NCBI RefSeq assembly: GCF_035917335.1
Contig: NZ_CP109067.1
Coordinates: 2,789,001 to 2,853,000 of the forward strand
Direction: 5' to 3'
DNA from: Micromonospora sp. NBC_01813
GTDB lineage: Bacteria > Actinomycetota > Actinomycetes > Mycobacteriales > Micromonosporaceae
DNA length: 64,000 nucleotides
The notes beneath the pieces were generated by a model. It searched no databases. It saw only the letters and a program-made list of their open reading frames with translations, and was not told the DNA's origin. Each line of letters opens with the position of its first letter. The stretch's first letter is position 1. Shown in pieces: positions 56,888 through 64,000 of this stretch. The translations under genes were made by a program, and so were the position numbers.

Positions 56888-57814
56888 ATGTCACCCACAC
56901 CGGCCACCGTTGACCACACCATCGACACCGGACACACCACGATCGCCGTACGGGACACCGGCGGCGACCAACCGCCGCTGATGCTGCTGCACGGCGCCGG
57001 CGGCAACCTCGCCTGGCTGTCGGTGCTCGCCGGGCACCTCGCCGACCGGCACCGGGTGGTCACCGTCGACCTGCCCGGCCACGGCCACTCCGGTGAGCTG
57101 CCAGCCTGGGACTGGGACGCCGTCCTCGACAGCCTCGACGCCGTCGTCGACACGCTGGGGCTGACCGACCCGGCGGTGGCCGGCTCGTCGCTCGGCGGCA
57201 TGGTCGCCGCGCTCTGGGCCACCCGGCACCCGACCTGCCCCGGCGCGGTCAGCCTGGACGGCACCCCGGCACCGACCCGCCCCGAGCAGCTGACCGGCCT
57301 CGACCCGGCGCACGCCACCGCCGAACTGGGCCGGCTGCACGCCGCGTTCACCGCGATGACCGACGCGATGGCCCGCCCGGTCCCGCCGGACCAGCTCGCC
57401 GCGATCCGCCAGGCTCAGCTCGCCGGCCTGACCCGGCACGGCGGCACCGAGGCCGACTGGACCGAAGCCGTCACCCGCAACGAGACGACCGTGGCCGGCG
57501 AGACCTGGCTCCGGCCGCTGCCGGCGACCCTGGCCGCGTTGCGCCCGGCGATGGACTCCCTCGACCTGCCGGGCCTCTACCGGGCGGCCCGCTGCCCGCT
57601 GTTGGTGGTGCTCGCCACCGCCGACCTGCCCGAGCAACTGCCGTACGCCGAGCTTTACACCGCGTACCGGCGCTGGCAGGTCGAGACGTCGCGCGCCGTC
57701 GCGGCCGACAACCCGCTGGTACGCGTACAGCCACTCGACGTTGCCAGTCACGCCATGATCGCCGAGGACCCGGCCGCAATCGCCGACCTCGTCGCCGACT
57801 TCGTCACCCGCTGA
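56888..57814 (+). CDS. Alpha/beta hydrolase
   Basis: 308 aa, ATG. LMLLHGAGGNLAWLSVL (oxyanion), VDLPGHGHSG, VAGSSLGGMVAAL (nucleophile Ser in GSSLG) and ASHAMIAE (His) complete the triad. Substrate unknown; cotranscribed with the regulator. Confidence 0.85.
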   Translation: MSPTPATVDHTIDTGHTTIAVRDTGGDQPPLMLLHGAGGNLAWLSVLAGHLADRHRVVTVDLPGHGHSGELPAWDWDAVLDSLDAVVDTLGLTDPAVAGSSLGGMVAALWATRHPTCPGAVSLDGTPAPTRPEQLTGLDPAHATAELGRLHAAFTAMTDAMARPVPPDQLAAIRQAQLAGLTRHGGTEADWTEAVTRNETTVAGETWLRPLPATLAALRPAMDSLDLPGLYRAARCPLLVVLATADLPEQLPYAELYTAYRRWQVETSRAVAADNPLVRVQPLDVASHAMIAEDPAAIADLVADFVTR

Positions 57815-57830
57815 GTGCCCGCGCCGCAGG

Positions 57831-58403
57831 TCAGGCCCGCGCTCTGACCCCGTCCAACGCCATGGTCAGGACCCGGTCGCGTTGGGCGTCCTGGACGAAG
57901 TTGGCCCCACTGACGCCGTTGACCAGAAACAGCACATCGTCGAAGGTGACGTCGTCGCGGGCCAAGCCAGCGCGTTGGGCACGTTCGAGCAGCGGCCGGC
58001 CGGCGGCGTGGATGACGTCCCGGCCGGACACGAACATCGCCTCTTGGTGGGCGATCGCGTCGTACACCGCCTTCTTGGTCGTCGCGTAGCTGACGAACTG
58101 GCGCAGCCAGCTTTCCAGCGCGTCCCACGGGTCGAGGTGCTCAAGTTCGGCGGCGATCCGGGCCAGGGTCTGCACCTCGTCGAGGTAGGCAGCCTCGAAC
58201 AGGTGCTGGCGGGTCGGGAAGTTGCGGTAGAGGGTGGCGATGTTGACGCCAGCTCGGCGGGCGATCCCTTCCAGGGACGCGCCGGAGCCGTCCGTGGCGA
58301 ACACCTCACGGGCTGCCTCCAGGAGGGCGTCGAAGTTGCGGCGTGCGTCGGCGCGGTGCGGTCGGCGTACGGCCATGCGCGACTCAGGCTCGGTGGCGGC
58401 CAT
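57831..58403 (-). CDS. TetR-family repressor
   Basis: 190 aa from the ATG at 58403 (AAGGGA upstream). GASLEGIARRAGVNIATLYR is the TetR HTH. C-terminal ligand domain. Divergent from the oxidoreductase gene broken by the IS, with a dyad operator between. Confidence 0.88.
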   Translation of the reverse strand: MAATEPESRMAVRRPHRADARRNFDALLEAAREVFATDGSGASLEGIARRAGVNIATLYRNFPTRQHLFEAAYLDEVQTLARIAAELEHLDPWDALESWLRQFVSYATTKKAVYDAIAHQEAMFVSGRDVIHAAGRPLLERAQRAGLARDDVTFDDVLFLVNGVSGANFVQDAQRDRVLTMALDGVRARA

Positions 58404-58451
58404 CACAGTCCCTTCGGCGATCCACCCTTACGAAACGCAGGGGTCCCTGCG

Positions 58452-58501
58452 CTAAAGTCAAGGCACCCCTTCGCCAAAGCGAAGCTTCCCCTTCACTTTA
58501 G
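58452..58501. promoter_or_regulatory. Nested dyad operator for TetR regulator
   Basis: CTAAAGTCAAGG (58452-58463) / CCTTCACTTTAG (58490-58501), one mismatch, around CTTCGC-CAAA-GCGAAG. A likely TetR site between the divergent genes. Confidence 0.6.
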
Positions 58502-58552
58502 TGAGCGCGCGGTCCCAGCGGCCCCTCTCCCCCTCGACAGCAAGGAACCACG

Positions 58553-58832
58553 ATGGTCACTATCGGTTTCATCGGCAGCGGCAAGATCGGCAGCGCCCTC
58601 GCGCGGTTGGCCGTCGACGCCGGACACCACGTCGTCCTCAGCAACAGCCGGGGACCGGACACCCTGCAGGACCTGGCCACCCAACTCGGACCGCAGGCGC
58701 GCGCCGCTACGCCGGACGAGGCCGCCCGAGCCGGCGACGTCGTCGTGGTGACGATCCCACTCAAGGCCTACCGCGACGTCCCCGTCGCACCGCTGCGCGG
58801 AACGGTCGTCATCGACACCCTCAACTACTACC
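58553..58832 (+). pseudogene. 5' part of NADPH/F420-type oxidoreductase gene, interrupted
   Basis: MVTIGFIGSGKIGSALARLA is a Rossmann start (GxGxxG); the reading reaches DTLNYY and then is broken by the IS. Removing the insert restores DTLNYYPERDGHFPELD across the junction. Without repair it yields a truncated, probably inactive protein. Confidence 0.85.
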
Positions 58833-58960
58833 GTTACCTCTCAGTGGGCTTTAGTGAGCGCACGGTTGGTAGTCCTGCCTTGCGGTAGGACGGTCCCGGT
58901 CTGATCCGCTTGAGCGGTGCCGGGTTCACGCTTCACGGCCACCTGCCCGCGTGTGCGGGT
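58833..58960 (-). ncRNA. Probable omega RNA end region
   Basis: By analogy, the omega RNA spans the 3' end of tnpB and the IS end, here near 58833; guide sequence would be the flanking oxidoreductase bases. Length and 5' limit are guesses. Confidence 0.35.
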
Positions 58961-60214
58961 CTTCTGGTCGGCTCCACGTGCTGCCACCGGGCCACTCCCG
59001 GCGGTTGCCGCCGCAAGGGCGGCCAGGTTCACAGCGGCGTTGCGGTCACGGTCGATGACCAGACCGCACGCCTCACACCGGTATTCACGCTCGGACAGGG
59101 CCAGCTTGGTTTTCACCGTGCCACAGCCCGAGCAGGTCTTGCTGGACGGGTACCAGCGGTCGGCCACCACAAGCCGGCCGCCGTTCCATCCGGTCTTGTA
59201 CGCCAACTGGCGGCGGATCTCCGCGAATCCGGCGTCGGCGACGTGCCGAGCCAACCGCCGGTTGCGCAGCATGCCGGTGACGTTGAGGTCTTCCACCACA
59301 ACGGTGCCGTACGTCGTGGCGAGTCGGGTGGTGAGCTTGTGCAGCCCATCACGGCGCAGATGAGCGACCCGGGCGTGAGCACGACCGAGCCGGCTCGCGG
59401 CCCGTTCCCACCGCTTCGAGGGACGTCGTCCGGTACGCCGGTCCGGGCCCTGCTTGCGCGACAGCGTCCGGCCGAGCGCATGCATCCGTTGCCGCGCGGC
59501 CACGAGGTGGCGCGGGTTGTCGACCAACTCGCCGGTGGACAGCACCGCGAGATGCCGGATACCGACGTCCACACCAACCACCGAGCCGGGTCGGGCCGGG
59601 CTGCGTTCGGCGCGTTCGACCTCGACGGTGAACGACACATGCCACCGTCCGCCATCACGACGCACTGTCGCGGACATGATCCGGGCGGTGCCGGCTTCAA
59701 TACGGCGGGCGAGCTTGCGGGCGGACTCGTGCAACTTCAACCGGCCCAGCCGGGGTAGCACCACGTGCATCCGGTCCGGTTCGACCCGGATCGCCCCGGT
59801 GGTGAACCGTACGCTGGGCGTGGTACGGCGGCGGGACTTGAACCGGGGGAAACCCGACGGCCGACCGGCGCGTTTCCCGCTGCGGGAGTCAGTCCAGTTC
59901 TTCAACCCGCGAGCGAGCGCGTCGAGGCCGGTGTTGAACGCCTCCTTCGACACCTCACCCCACCACGGCGCGACTTCGGGCTTCGCGGCGTTCCATGCCT
60001 TCCGAAGACCGGCCAGCGACCAGGACAGTGATGGCGTCAGCAACTCGTCTGGTACGCCGTAGGAGCGTTCGGCGATGCGCTGGTCCATGACCGCCTTGAC
60101 CTTCGCGAGCGCCCAGTTGTGGGCGAGCCGGGCGGCCCCAGCGTGTGCAAGGACGTCGCGTTCCTGGCGCGAGGTGAGGTCGAGGGCGAACCGGTACGCC
60201 TGGATCGTTTTCAC
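58841..60214 (-). CDS. tnpB: TnpB RNA-guided nuclease of the IS607 element
   Basis: 457 aa, GTG start. Full RuvC set: VGVDVGIRHLAVL (Asp), VVEDLNVTGM (Glu), DRDRNAAVNLA (Asp), plus zinc finger CSGCG / CEACG. All catalytic residues are intact. TnpB makes targeted breaks with an omega RNA from its 3' end region, helping retain the element. The 3' end runs to about 58833. Confidence 0.9.
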   Translation of the reverse strand: MKTIQAYRFALDLTSRQERDVLAHAGAARLAHNWALAKVKAVMDQRIAERSYGVPDELLTPSLSWSLAGLRKAWNAAKPEVAPWWGEVSKEAFNTGLDALARGLKNWTDSRSGKRAGRPSGFPRFKSRRRTTPSVRFTTGAIRVEPDRMHVVLPRLGRLKLHESARKLARRIEAGTARIMSATVRRDGGRWHVSFTVEVERAERSPARPGSVVGVDVGIRHLAVLSTGELVDNPRHLVAARQRMHALGRTLSRKQGPDRRTGRRPSKRWERAASRLGRAHARVAHLRRDGLHKLTTRLATTYGTVVVEDLNVTGMLRNRRLARHVADAGFAEIRRQLAYKTGWNGGRLVVADRWYPSSKTCSGCGTVKTKLALSEREYRCEACGLVIDRDRNAAVNLAALAAATAGSGPVAARGADQKTRTRGQVAVKREPGTAQADQTGTVLPQGRTTNRALTKAH

Positions 60215-60792
60215 GCCGGGCCACTCTCGGTGGCGGCTTCGACCGCCCGGCGGGCACGGTTCGCGCCAGCGCGACGCCCGTACAGGCGGGCGCACAACGA
60301 CGTCAGGATCTCCGTCACGTCGCGGACCAGATCATCGTCGACCTCAGCCGGGTCGACCACCAGCAGTCGGCGGCCCTGCGCGGCCAGCGCCGCCTCAACG
60401 TACTCGGCCCCGAACCGGGCGAACCGGTCCCGACGCTCAACCACGATCGTTGCCACCTTCGGGTCGCGCAGCAGCGCGAGGAACTTCTTGCGGTGCCCGT
60501 TCAACGCGGATCCAACCTCGGTCACCACCCGATCGACGCCGAGTTTCTGCCCGGTGGCCCACACGGTGACCCGGGCGACTTGCCGGTCCAGGTCGGATTT
60601 CTGATCGGCTGAGGACACCCGGGCGTACACCACGGTCTGCCCCGTCTCGGCCGACGTGCCGGTGACCGGCTCACCGACCATGATCAGTCGACCGATCCGG
60701 TAGGTGGGAACAGGCAGCGTCCCGGCTGCGTACTGTCGCCGAGCGGTGATGTACGCGATGCCGGTCGACGCTGCCCACTCCTTGAGATTCAC
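60211..60792 (-). CDS. tnpA: IS607 TnpA serine recombinase
   Basis: 193 aa. N-terminal MerR-like HTH (MNLKEWAASTGIAYITARRQ), then VVYARVSSADQKSDLDRQV with the catalytic Ser and VVERRDRFARFGAEYVEA. It is intact, so the element may still be mobile. Confidence 0.9.
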   Translation of the reverse strand: MNLKEWAASTGIAYITARRQYAAGTLPVPTYRIGRLIMVGEPVTGTSAETGQTVVYARVSSADQKSDLDRQVARVTVWATGQKLGVDRVVTEVGSALNGHRKKFLALLRDPKVATIVVERRDRFARFGAEYVEAALAAQGRRLLVVDPAEVDDDLVRDVTEILTSLCARLYGRRAGANRARRAVEAATESGPA

Positions 60793-60849
60793 GCGAGCAT
60801 CATAGCAGCTTCAAGAGCGCCATAGATGCCCGGAGCGCCAACAGTCAGC

Positions 60850-61242
60850 TACCCCGAACGCGACGGCCACTTCCCCGAACTGGACGCCGGCCGTACCACC
60901 GCCAGCGGACTGCTCCAGGCCCACCTGCCCGAGTCGTACATCGTCAAGGCGTTCAGCAACATCTTCTTCAAGCACCTGGCCACGCTCGGCCGTCCGGCCG
61001 GTGCCGCCGACCGCAGCGCCATCGCCATCGCCGGTGACGACACCGACGCGAAGGCCACCGTCGCCAATCTCGTCGACACCCTCGGCTACGACGTCCACGA
61101 CGCGGGCACCCTCGCCGCCAGCCGCCGGTTCGGCCCCGGTACGCCGGCCTACCACGCCTACCTCGACCAGGACGGCATGTTCGCCGCCCCCGGACGCCCG
61201 GCCGGCGCCGCCCGACTCGCCGAACTCCTCGACCACAACTGA
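60850..61242 (+). pseudogene. 3' part of the interrupted oxidoreductase gene
   Basis: PERDGHFPELD, ESYIVKAFSNIFFKHLA, ATVANLVDTLGYDVHDAGTL. Same frame as the 5' part after removal of the insert. The original protein would be about 224 aa. Confidence 0.85.
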
Positions 61243-61261
61243 CCGTACAGTGCACCACCGC

Positions 61262-61355
61262 GCGTCAGGACCATGCCGAACCGCGAGCGACCGGCGAACA
61301 CCAGCTGGTCGTCGACGTCCTCGCCGCCGGCCTGCACCCCCGCGTCCGGTTCAAC
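61262..61355 (+). pseudogene. Fragment resembling a quinone-oxidoreductase N-terminus
   Basis: GEHQLVVDVLAAGLHPRVRF resembles the early part of zinc-type alcohol/quinone oxidoreductases; no proper start or continuation is present. Low-confidence remnant in the 150-nt gap. Confidence 0.3.
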
Positions 61356-61399
61356 CCGACGGGTGAGACGCCGCCGACCAGCGGTAGATTCGGCGATCG

Positions 61400-62110
61400 A
61401 TGGCTACCTGGGACGATGTTCGTCAGGACCTCGCCAGCCTCGCCGACCCGCGTCGGGCGGAGCAGGTGAGCCGGTTCCTGCAGATGCAACCCGGCGGGTA
61501 CGGGTACGGCGACCGGGCCATCGGCGTACTGGTGCCGCAGCAGCGCGCGGTGGCCGGCCGGTGGTGGCGTGACGTGTCCCTGGCCGAGACGACCCGGTTG
61601 CTGACCAGCGAGGTGCACGAGGAACGGCTGACCGCGATCTTCATCCTGGTGCAGATGTTCGCCAAGGGCAGGCAGCGGCAGCGGGCCGCCATCTTCGACA
61701 TCGTGCTGGCCCACACCGACCGGATCAACAACTGGGACCTGGTCGACTCGTGCGCGCCGTACATCGTCGGGCCGTGGTTGCTCGACAAGGATCGGGCGGT
61801 GCTGGACCGGCTGGCCGCCTCCGAGCTGGTCTGGGACCGGCGGATCGCGATCATGGCGACGTTCGCCTTCATCCGGGCCGGTGAGTTCGACTGGACGTTG
61901 CGGCTGGCGCAACGGCTGCTGCACGACCCGCACGACCTGATCCACAAGGCGGTGGGCTGGATGCTGCGCGAGGTCGGCAACCGCGACCGCGCGGTGGCCG
62001 AGGAGTTCCTCGCCCGGCACCAACGGGACATGCCGAGAGTCATGCTGCGGTACGCGATCGAGAAGTTCGAACCGCAGCGCCGCACGGCGTACCTCGCCGG
62101 CACGGCCTGA
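61400..62110 (+). CDS. AlkD-like DNA alkylation repair protein
   Basis: 236 aa, ATG. HEAT-like helices with INNWDLVDSCAPYIVGPWLL and GWMLREVGNRD, AEEFLARH as in AlkD (3-methyladenine/7-methylguanine glycosylase). Weak ribosome site. Confidence 0.85.
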   Translation: MATWDDVRQDLASLADPRRAEQVSRFLQMQPGGYGYGDRAIGVLVPQQRAVAGRWWRDVSLAETTRLLTSEVHEERLTAIFILVQMFAKGRQRQRAAIFDIVLAHTDRINNWDLVDSCAPYIVGPWLLDKDRAVLDRLAASELVWDRRIAIMATFAFIRAGEFDWTLRLAQRLLHDPHDLIHKAVGWMLREVGNRDRAVAEEFLARHQRDMPRVMLRYAIEKFEPQRRTAYLAGTA

Positions 62111-62158
62111 CCAGCCCGGTTGCCGGGAGCCGGCCGGTCGAGATACGCCCCGGTCGGC

Positions 62159-62341
62159 CTACCGGGTGCCGGCCAGGTCGACGAAGGCCCGCCAGGCGGC
62201 TGGGGCGAAGGTGAGGGTGCCGCCGGCGCGGTCCTTGCTGTCGCGCACCAGCACCCGACCGGGCAGGTTGTCGGCGACCTCGACGCAGTTGCCGCCGGAG
62301 GAGTTGGACCGGGTGGCGGTCCGCCAGCGTGGTTCACTCAT
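62159..62341 (-). CDS. DUF397-domain protein
   Basis: 60 aa. RWRTATRSNSSGGNCVEVAD and VLVRDSKD, FAPAAWRAF are the DUF397 signature, usually paired with an Xre regulator; none is adjacent here. ATG 62341, GGAAGGA upstream. Confidence 0.85.
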   Translation of the reverse strand: MSEPRWRTATRSNSSGGNCVEVADNLPGRVLVRDSKDRAGGTLTFAPAAWRAFVDLAGTR

Positions 62342-62415
62342 CAGAGTCCTTCCGTGGATACTTCGGCCTTCAGGCCGGGGAGGAAACGGAACGTCTGCGG
62401 AGCAGGGCAGGGAGA

Positions 62416-62442
62416 GCCGATCCGCCGCCAGGGCGGATCGGC
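62416..62442. other. Hairpin upstream of decayed tnpB
   Basis: GCCGATCCGCC / GGCGGATCGGC, perfect 11-bp stem. Could be a terminator or remnant of an IS end structure. Confidence 0.5.
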
Positions 62443-62496
62443 GTCCATCCACACGCCGCCCCAAGGATCACCGGTCGGATTGTTAGACTGTGGACT

Positions 62497-63389
62497 GTGT
62501 CCAGGACCGTGAAGCGGGCGTTCAGGTACCGCTTCTATCCGACCCCTGGGCAGGCCGCCGAGCTTGCCCGGACGTTCGGCTGGTCTACAACATGGCCCTG
62601 GCGGCCCGCAGCGAGGCGTGGACCCAACGGCAGGAACGGATCACCTACCACGCCACGTCGGCGTTGCTGACCGGGTGGAAGAAGACCGACGAACTCGCGT
62701 TCCTCAACGACGTCTCCTCGGTCCCTCTGCAGCAGGCGCTGCGGCATCTGCAGGTCGCGTTCACCAACTTCTGGGCGAAACGTGCCCGGTATCCGTCGTT
62801 CAAGTCGAGGAAGCGGTCGCGGCGGTCGGCGGAGTACACCGCCAGCGCGTTCCGCTGGCGCGACGGCCGACTCACCCTCGCCAAGATGTCCGATCCGCTG
62901 GACATCGTCTGATCCCGGCCCCTGCCGCAGGGTGCGGTGCCGTCCACGGTGACGGTGTCGCAGGACGCGGCCGGCCGCTGGTTCGTGTCCCTGCTCTGCG
63001 ACGACCGGATCGAACAGGCTCCGGCCTCCTCGGGAATGGTGGGGGTCGACGCCGGGCTCGACAACCTGTTCACCCTGTCGACCGGGGAGAAGATCCCCAA
63101 CCCGAAGCACGAACGGGCCGACCGCCATCGGCTGGCCCGCGCCCACCGGAACCTCGCACGCAAGGCCCGAGGTTCGGCGAACCGGGCCAAAGCCCGGCTG
63201 AAAATGGCCCGGGTTCATGCCCGGATCGCCGACCGCCGCCGCGACCACCTGCACAAACTCACCACTCAACTCGTTCGTGAAAACCAAACGATCGTGATCG
63301 AGGACCTGACCGTCCGCAACATGGTCCGCATGCACAGTCTGGCCCGCGCCATCTCCGACGCGGCCTGGCGGCAGTTCCGCACCATGCTG
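62497..63389 (+). pseudogene. Decayed second tnpB (IS200/IS605-type)
   Basis: Starts MSRTVKRAFRYRFYPTPGQA, then a probable 10-nt loss near 62580 shifts frame (TFG|LVYNMALAARSEAW); an in-frame TGA at 62910-62912 replaces the usual Trp (DIV-W-SRPL); the C-terminal RuvC and zinc part is missing after about 63389. VGVDAGLDNLFTL and VIEDLTVRNM remain. Distinct from the IS607 TnpB. Confidence 0.85.
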
Positions 63390-63390
63390 G

Positions 63391-63793
63391 GGTACAACAC
63401 TCGGGCCGAGGCACCGCTGGATCTCGCCATGGTCGACGCCTTCGCCGAGGCGGTGTGCTCGGACGACGACCGGCTGGTGCTCGACGCGGGGTGCGGGACT
63501 GGGCGGATGAGCCGCTACCTCGCCGATCGGGGCTGCCGGGTCGTCGGGGTGGACCTGTCGCCGGGCATGGTGGCCATGGCCCGTCGCGACCACCGGGAGC
63601 TGCCGTTCGGGGTGGGCTCGCTGGCCGACCTTCCGTTCCCGGACGACCGCTTCACCGGCGTACTGCTGTGGTATTCGACGATTCACACGCCGCCGGCCGG
63701 TCAGGCCCGGGTCTTCGCCGAGGCCGGCTGGTCCGCCGCGCCCGGGGCACCGAACGCGACGACCAGGCAGCCCTGCTGGCTACGGTGCGGTGA
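63391..63793 (+). pseudogene. Broken SAM-dependent methyltransferase
   Basis: GYNTRAEAPLDLAMVDAFAE, then LVLDAGCGTGRMSRYLAD and VVGVDLSPGMVAMAR are class-I methyltransferase motifs, but the gene start is replaced by tnpB remnant sequence, and the frame breaks after ARVFAEA (63725 region), with DDQAALLATVR in another frame. Confidence 0.75.
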
Positions 63794-63871
63794 CCGGCGT
63801 CGCCGCACGCACTGGGTGCGGATGCCCGCCCGGCCCCCTGGTCCGGGCGGGCATCCGACGCTGGTGCGGTG

Positions 63872-64000
63872 TCACTCGCAGAAGACCTTCACCTTGGTGT
63901 CGGGCTGGTCGACGTCGACAGTGAGATCGTCGAGCTGCTCGACCAACTCCTCGATGTGCTCCGGCTTGAGCTGGGTGAGGTCGATCGGCACCCCGGACTT
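63872..64000 (-). CDS. C-terminal end of a small acidic protein, truncated by window edge
   Basis: Forty-two codons end at TGA 63872-63874. PIDLTQLKPEHIEELVEQLD then DLTVDV and KVKVFCE. Resembles a small conserved actinobacterial protein; no function assigned. Confidence 0.6.
   Translation of the reverse strand, partial: KSGVPIDLTQLKPEHIEELVEQLDDLTVDVDQPDTKVKVFCE

Larger units (their letters stand above)
58833..60853 (-). mobile_element. IS607-family insertion sequence
   Basis: About 2.0 kb with TnpA and TnpB overlapping by GTGA. Ends are defined by the interrupted host gene: TACC is present at both junctions (58829-58832; 60850-60853). IS607 elements insert by serine recombination with little target duplication, consistent with this. 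Confidence 0.85.

Overview
The window is high-GC actinobacterial DNA. About 52.6 kb of it is the right-hand part of an integrated siphovirus-type prophage; the left attachment end lies upstream of base 1. The prophage ends beside a host ideR/dtxR-family gene, and about 11 kb of host chromosome follows. IdeR, a DUF397 protein, an AlkD-like protein and general base composition suggest a Streptomyces/Micromonospora-type actinomycete (Micromonosporaceae favoured, not proven).

Part A, 1-17.3 kb, is a leftward (minus-strand) accessory arm of about 38 small, tightly overlapping genes. It includes a WhiB-HTH fusion, a lipoprotein, an RNA-repair set (T4 Pnkp-like kinase/phosphatase, an RNA ligase, and a second ligase-like protein lacking the catalytic lysine), a Ku protein, and a class-II glutamine amidotransferase overlapping a zinc-ribbon amidoligase-like enzyme. 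The arm is cut into transcription units by hairpins, and most units begin with a 14-16 bp palindrome (consensus TTTCAAWWYTGAAA). Part B, 17.3-18.4 kb, is non-coding. It carries two repeat sites, a divergent-promoter dyad, tRNA-Arg(CCG), hairpins and direct repeats, and is the likely place of the virion ends. Part C, 18.4-40.4 kb, runs rightward: HNH nuclease, a tRNA-Met-like gene, small and large terminase, portal, collagen-like protein, scaffold, capsid, connector proteins, tail tube, frameshifted tail chaperones, tape measure, distal tail and fibre proteins, LysM amidase and holin.

Part D, 40.4-41.64 kb, is a switch region: a small zinc protein facing a candidate immunity repressor, then a structured 400-bp gap ending in an inverted operator. 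Part E, 41.6-51.2 kb, is the rightward early operon: PD-(D/E)XK exonuclease, an Acb2/Tad1-like counter-defence protein, RecA/DnaB-like ATPase, endonuclease VII, a primase split over two overlapping frames, a DnaQ-like exonuclease and many small proteins. It converges on a large serine integrase (51135-52574).

About 27 copies of an asymmetric word near CACTTGCTAAGGAAG are spread over the prophage. All but one point in the local direction of transcription. They lie at the repressor promoter and the early operator, but also inside genes, where they impose a shared (L/V)AKE peptide. This is the layout of the stoperator system of cluster A mycobacteriophages, with a different word.

Part F, 52.6-64 kb, is host DNA: ideR, a lipoprotein, DUF5522, a TRM11-like methyltransferase, GNAT, an HTH regulator with a tandem operator, an alpha/beta hydrolase, and TetR beside an oxidoreductase gene cut in two by an IS607-family element (TnpA + TnpB). 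It ends with AlkD-like, DUF397, a decayed second tnpB fused to a broken methyltransferase gene, and the 3' end of a minus-strand gene.
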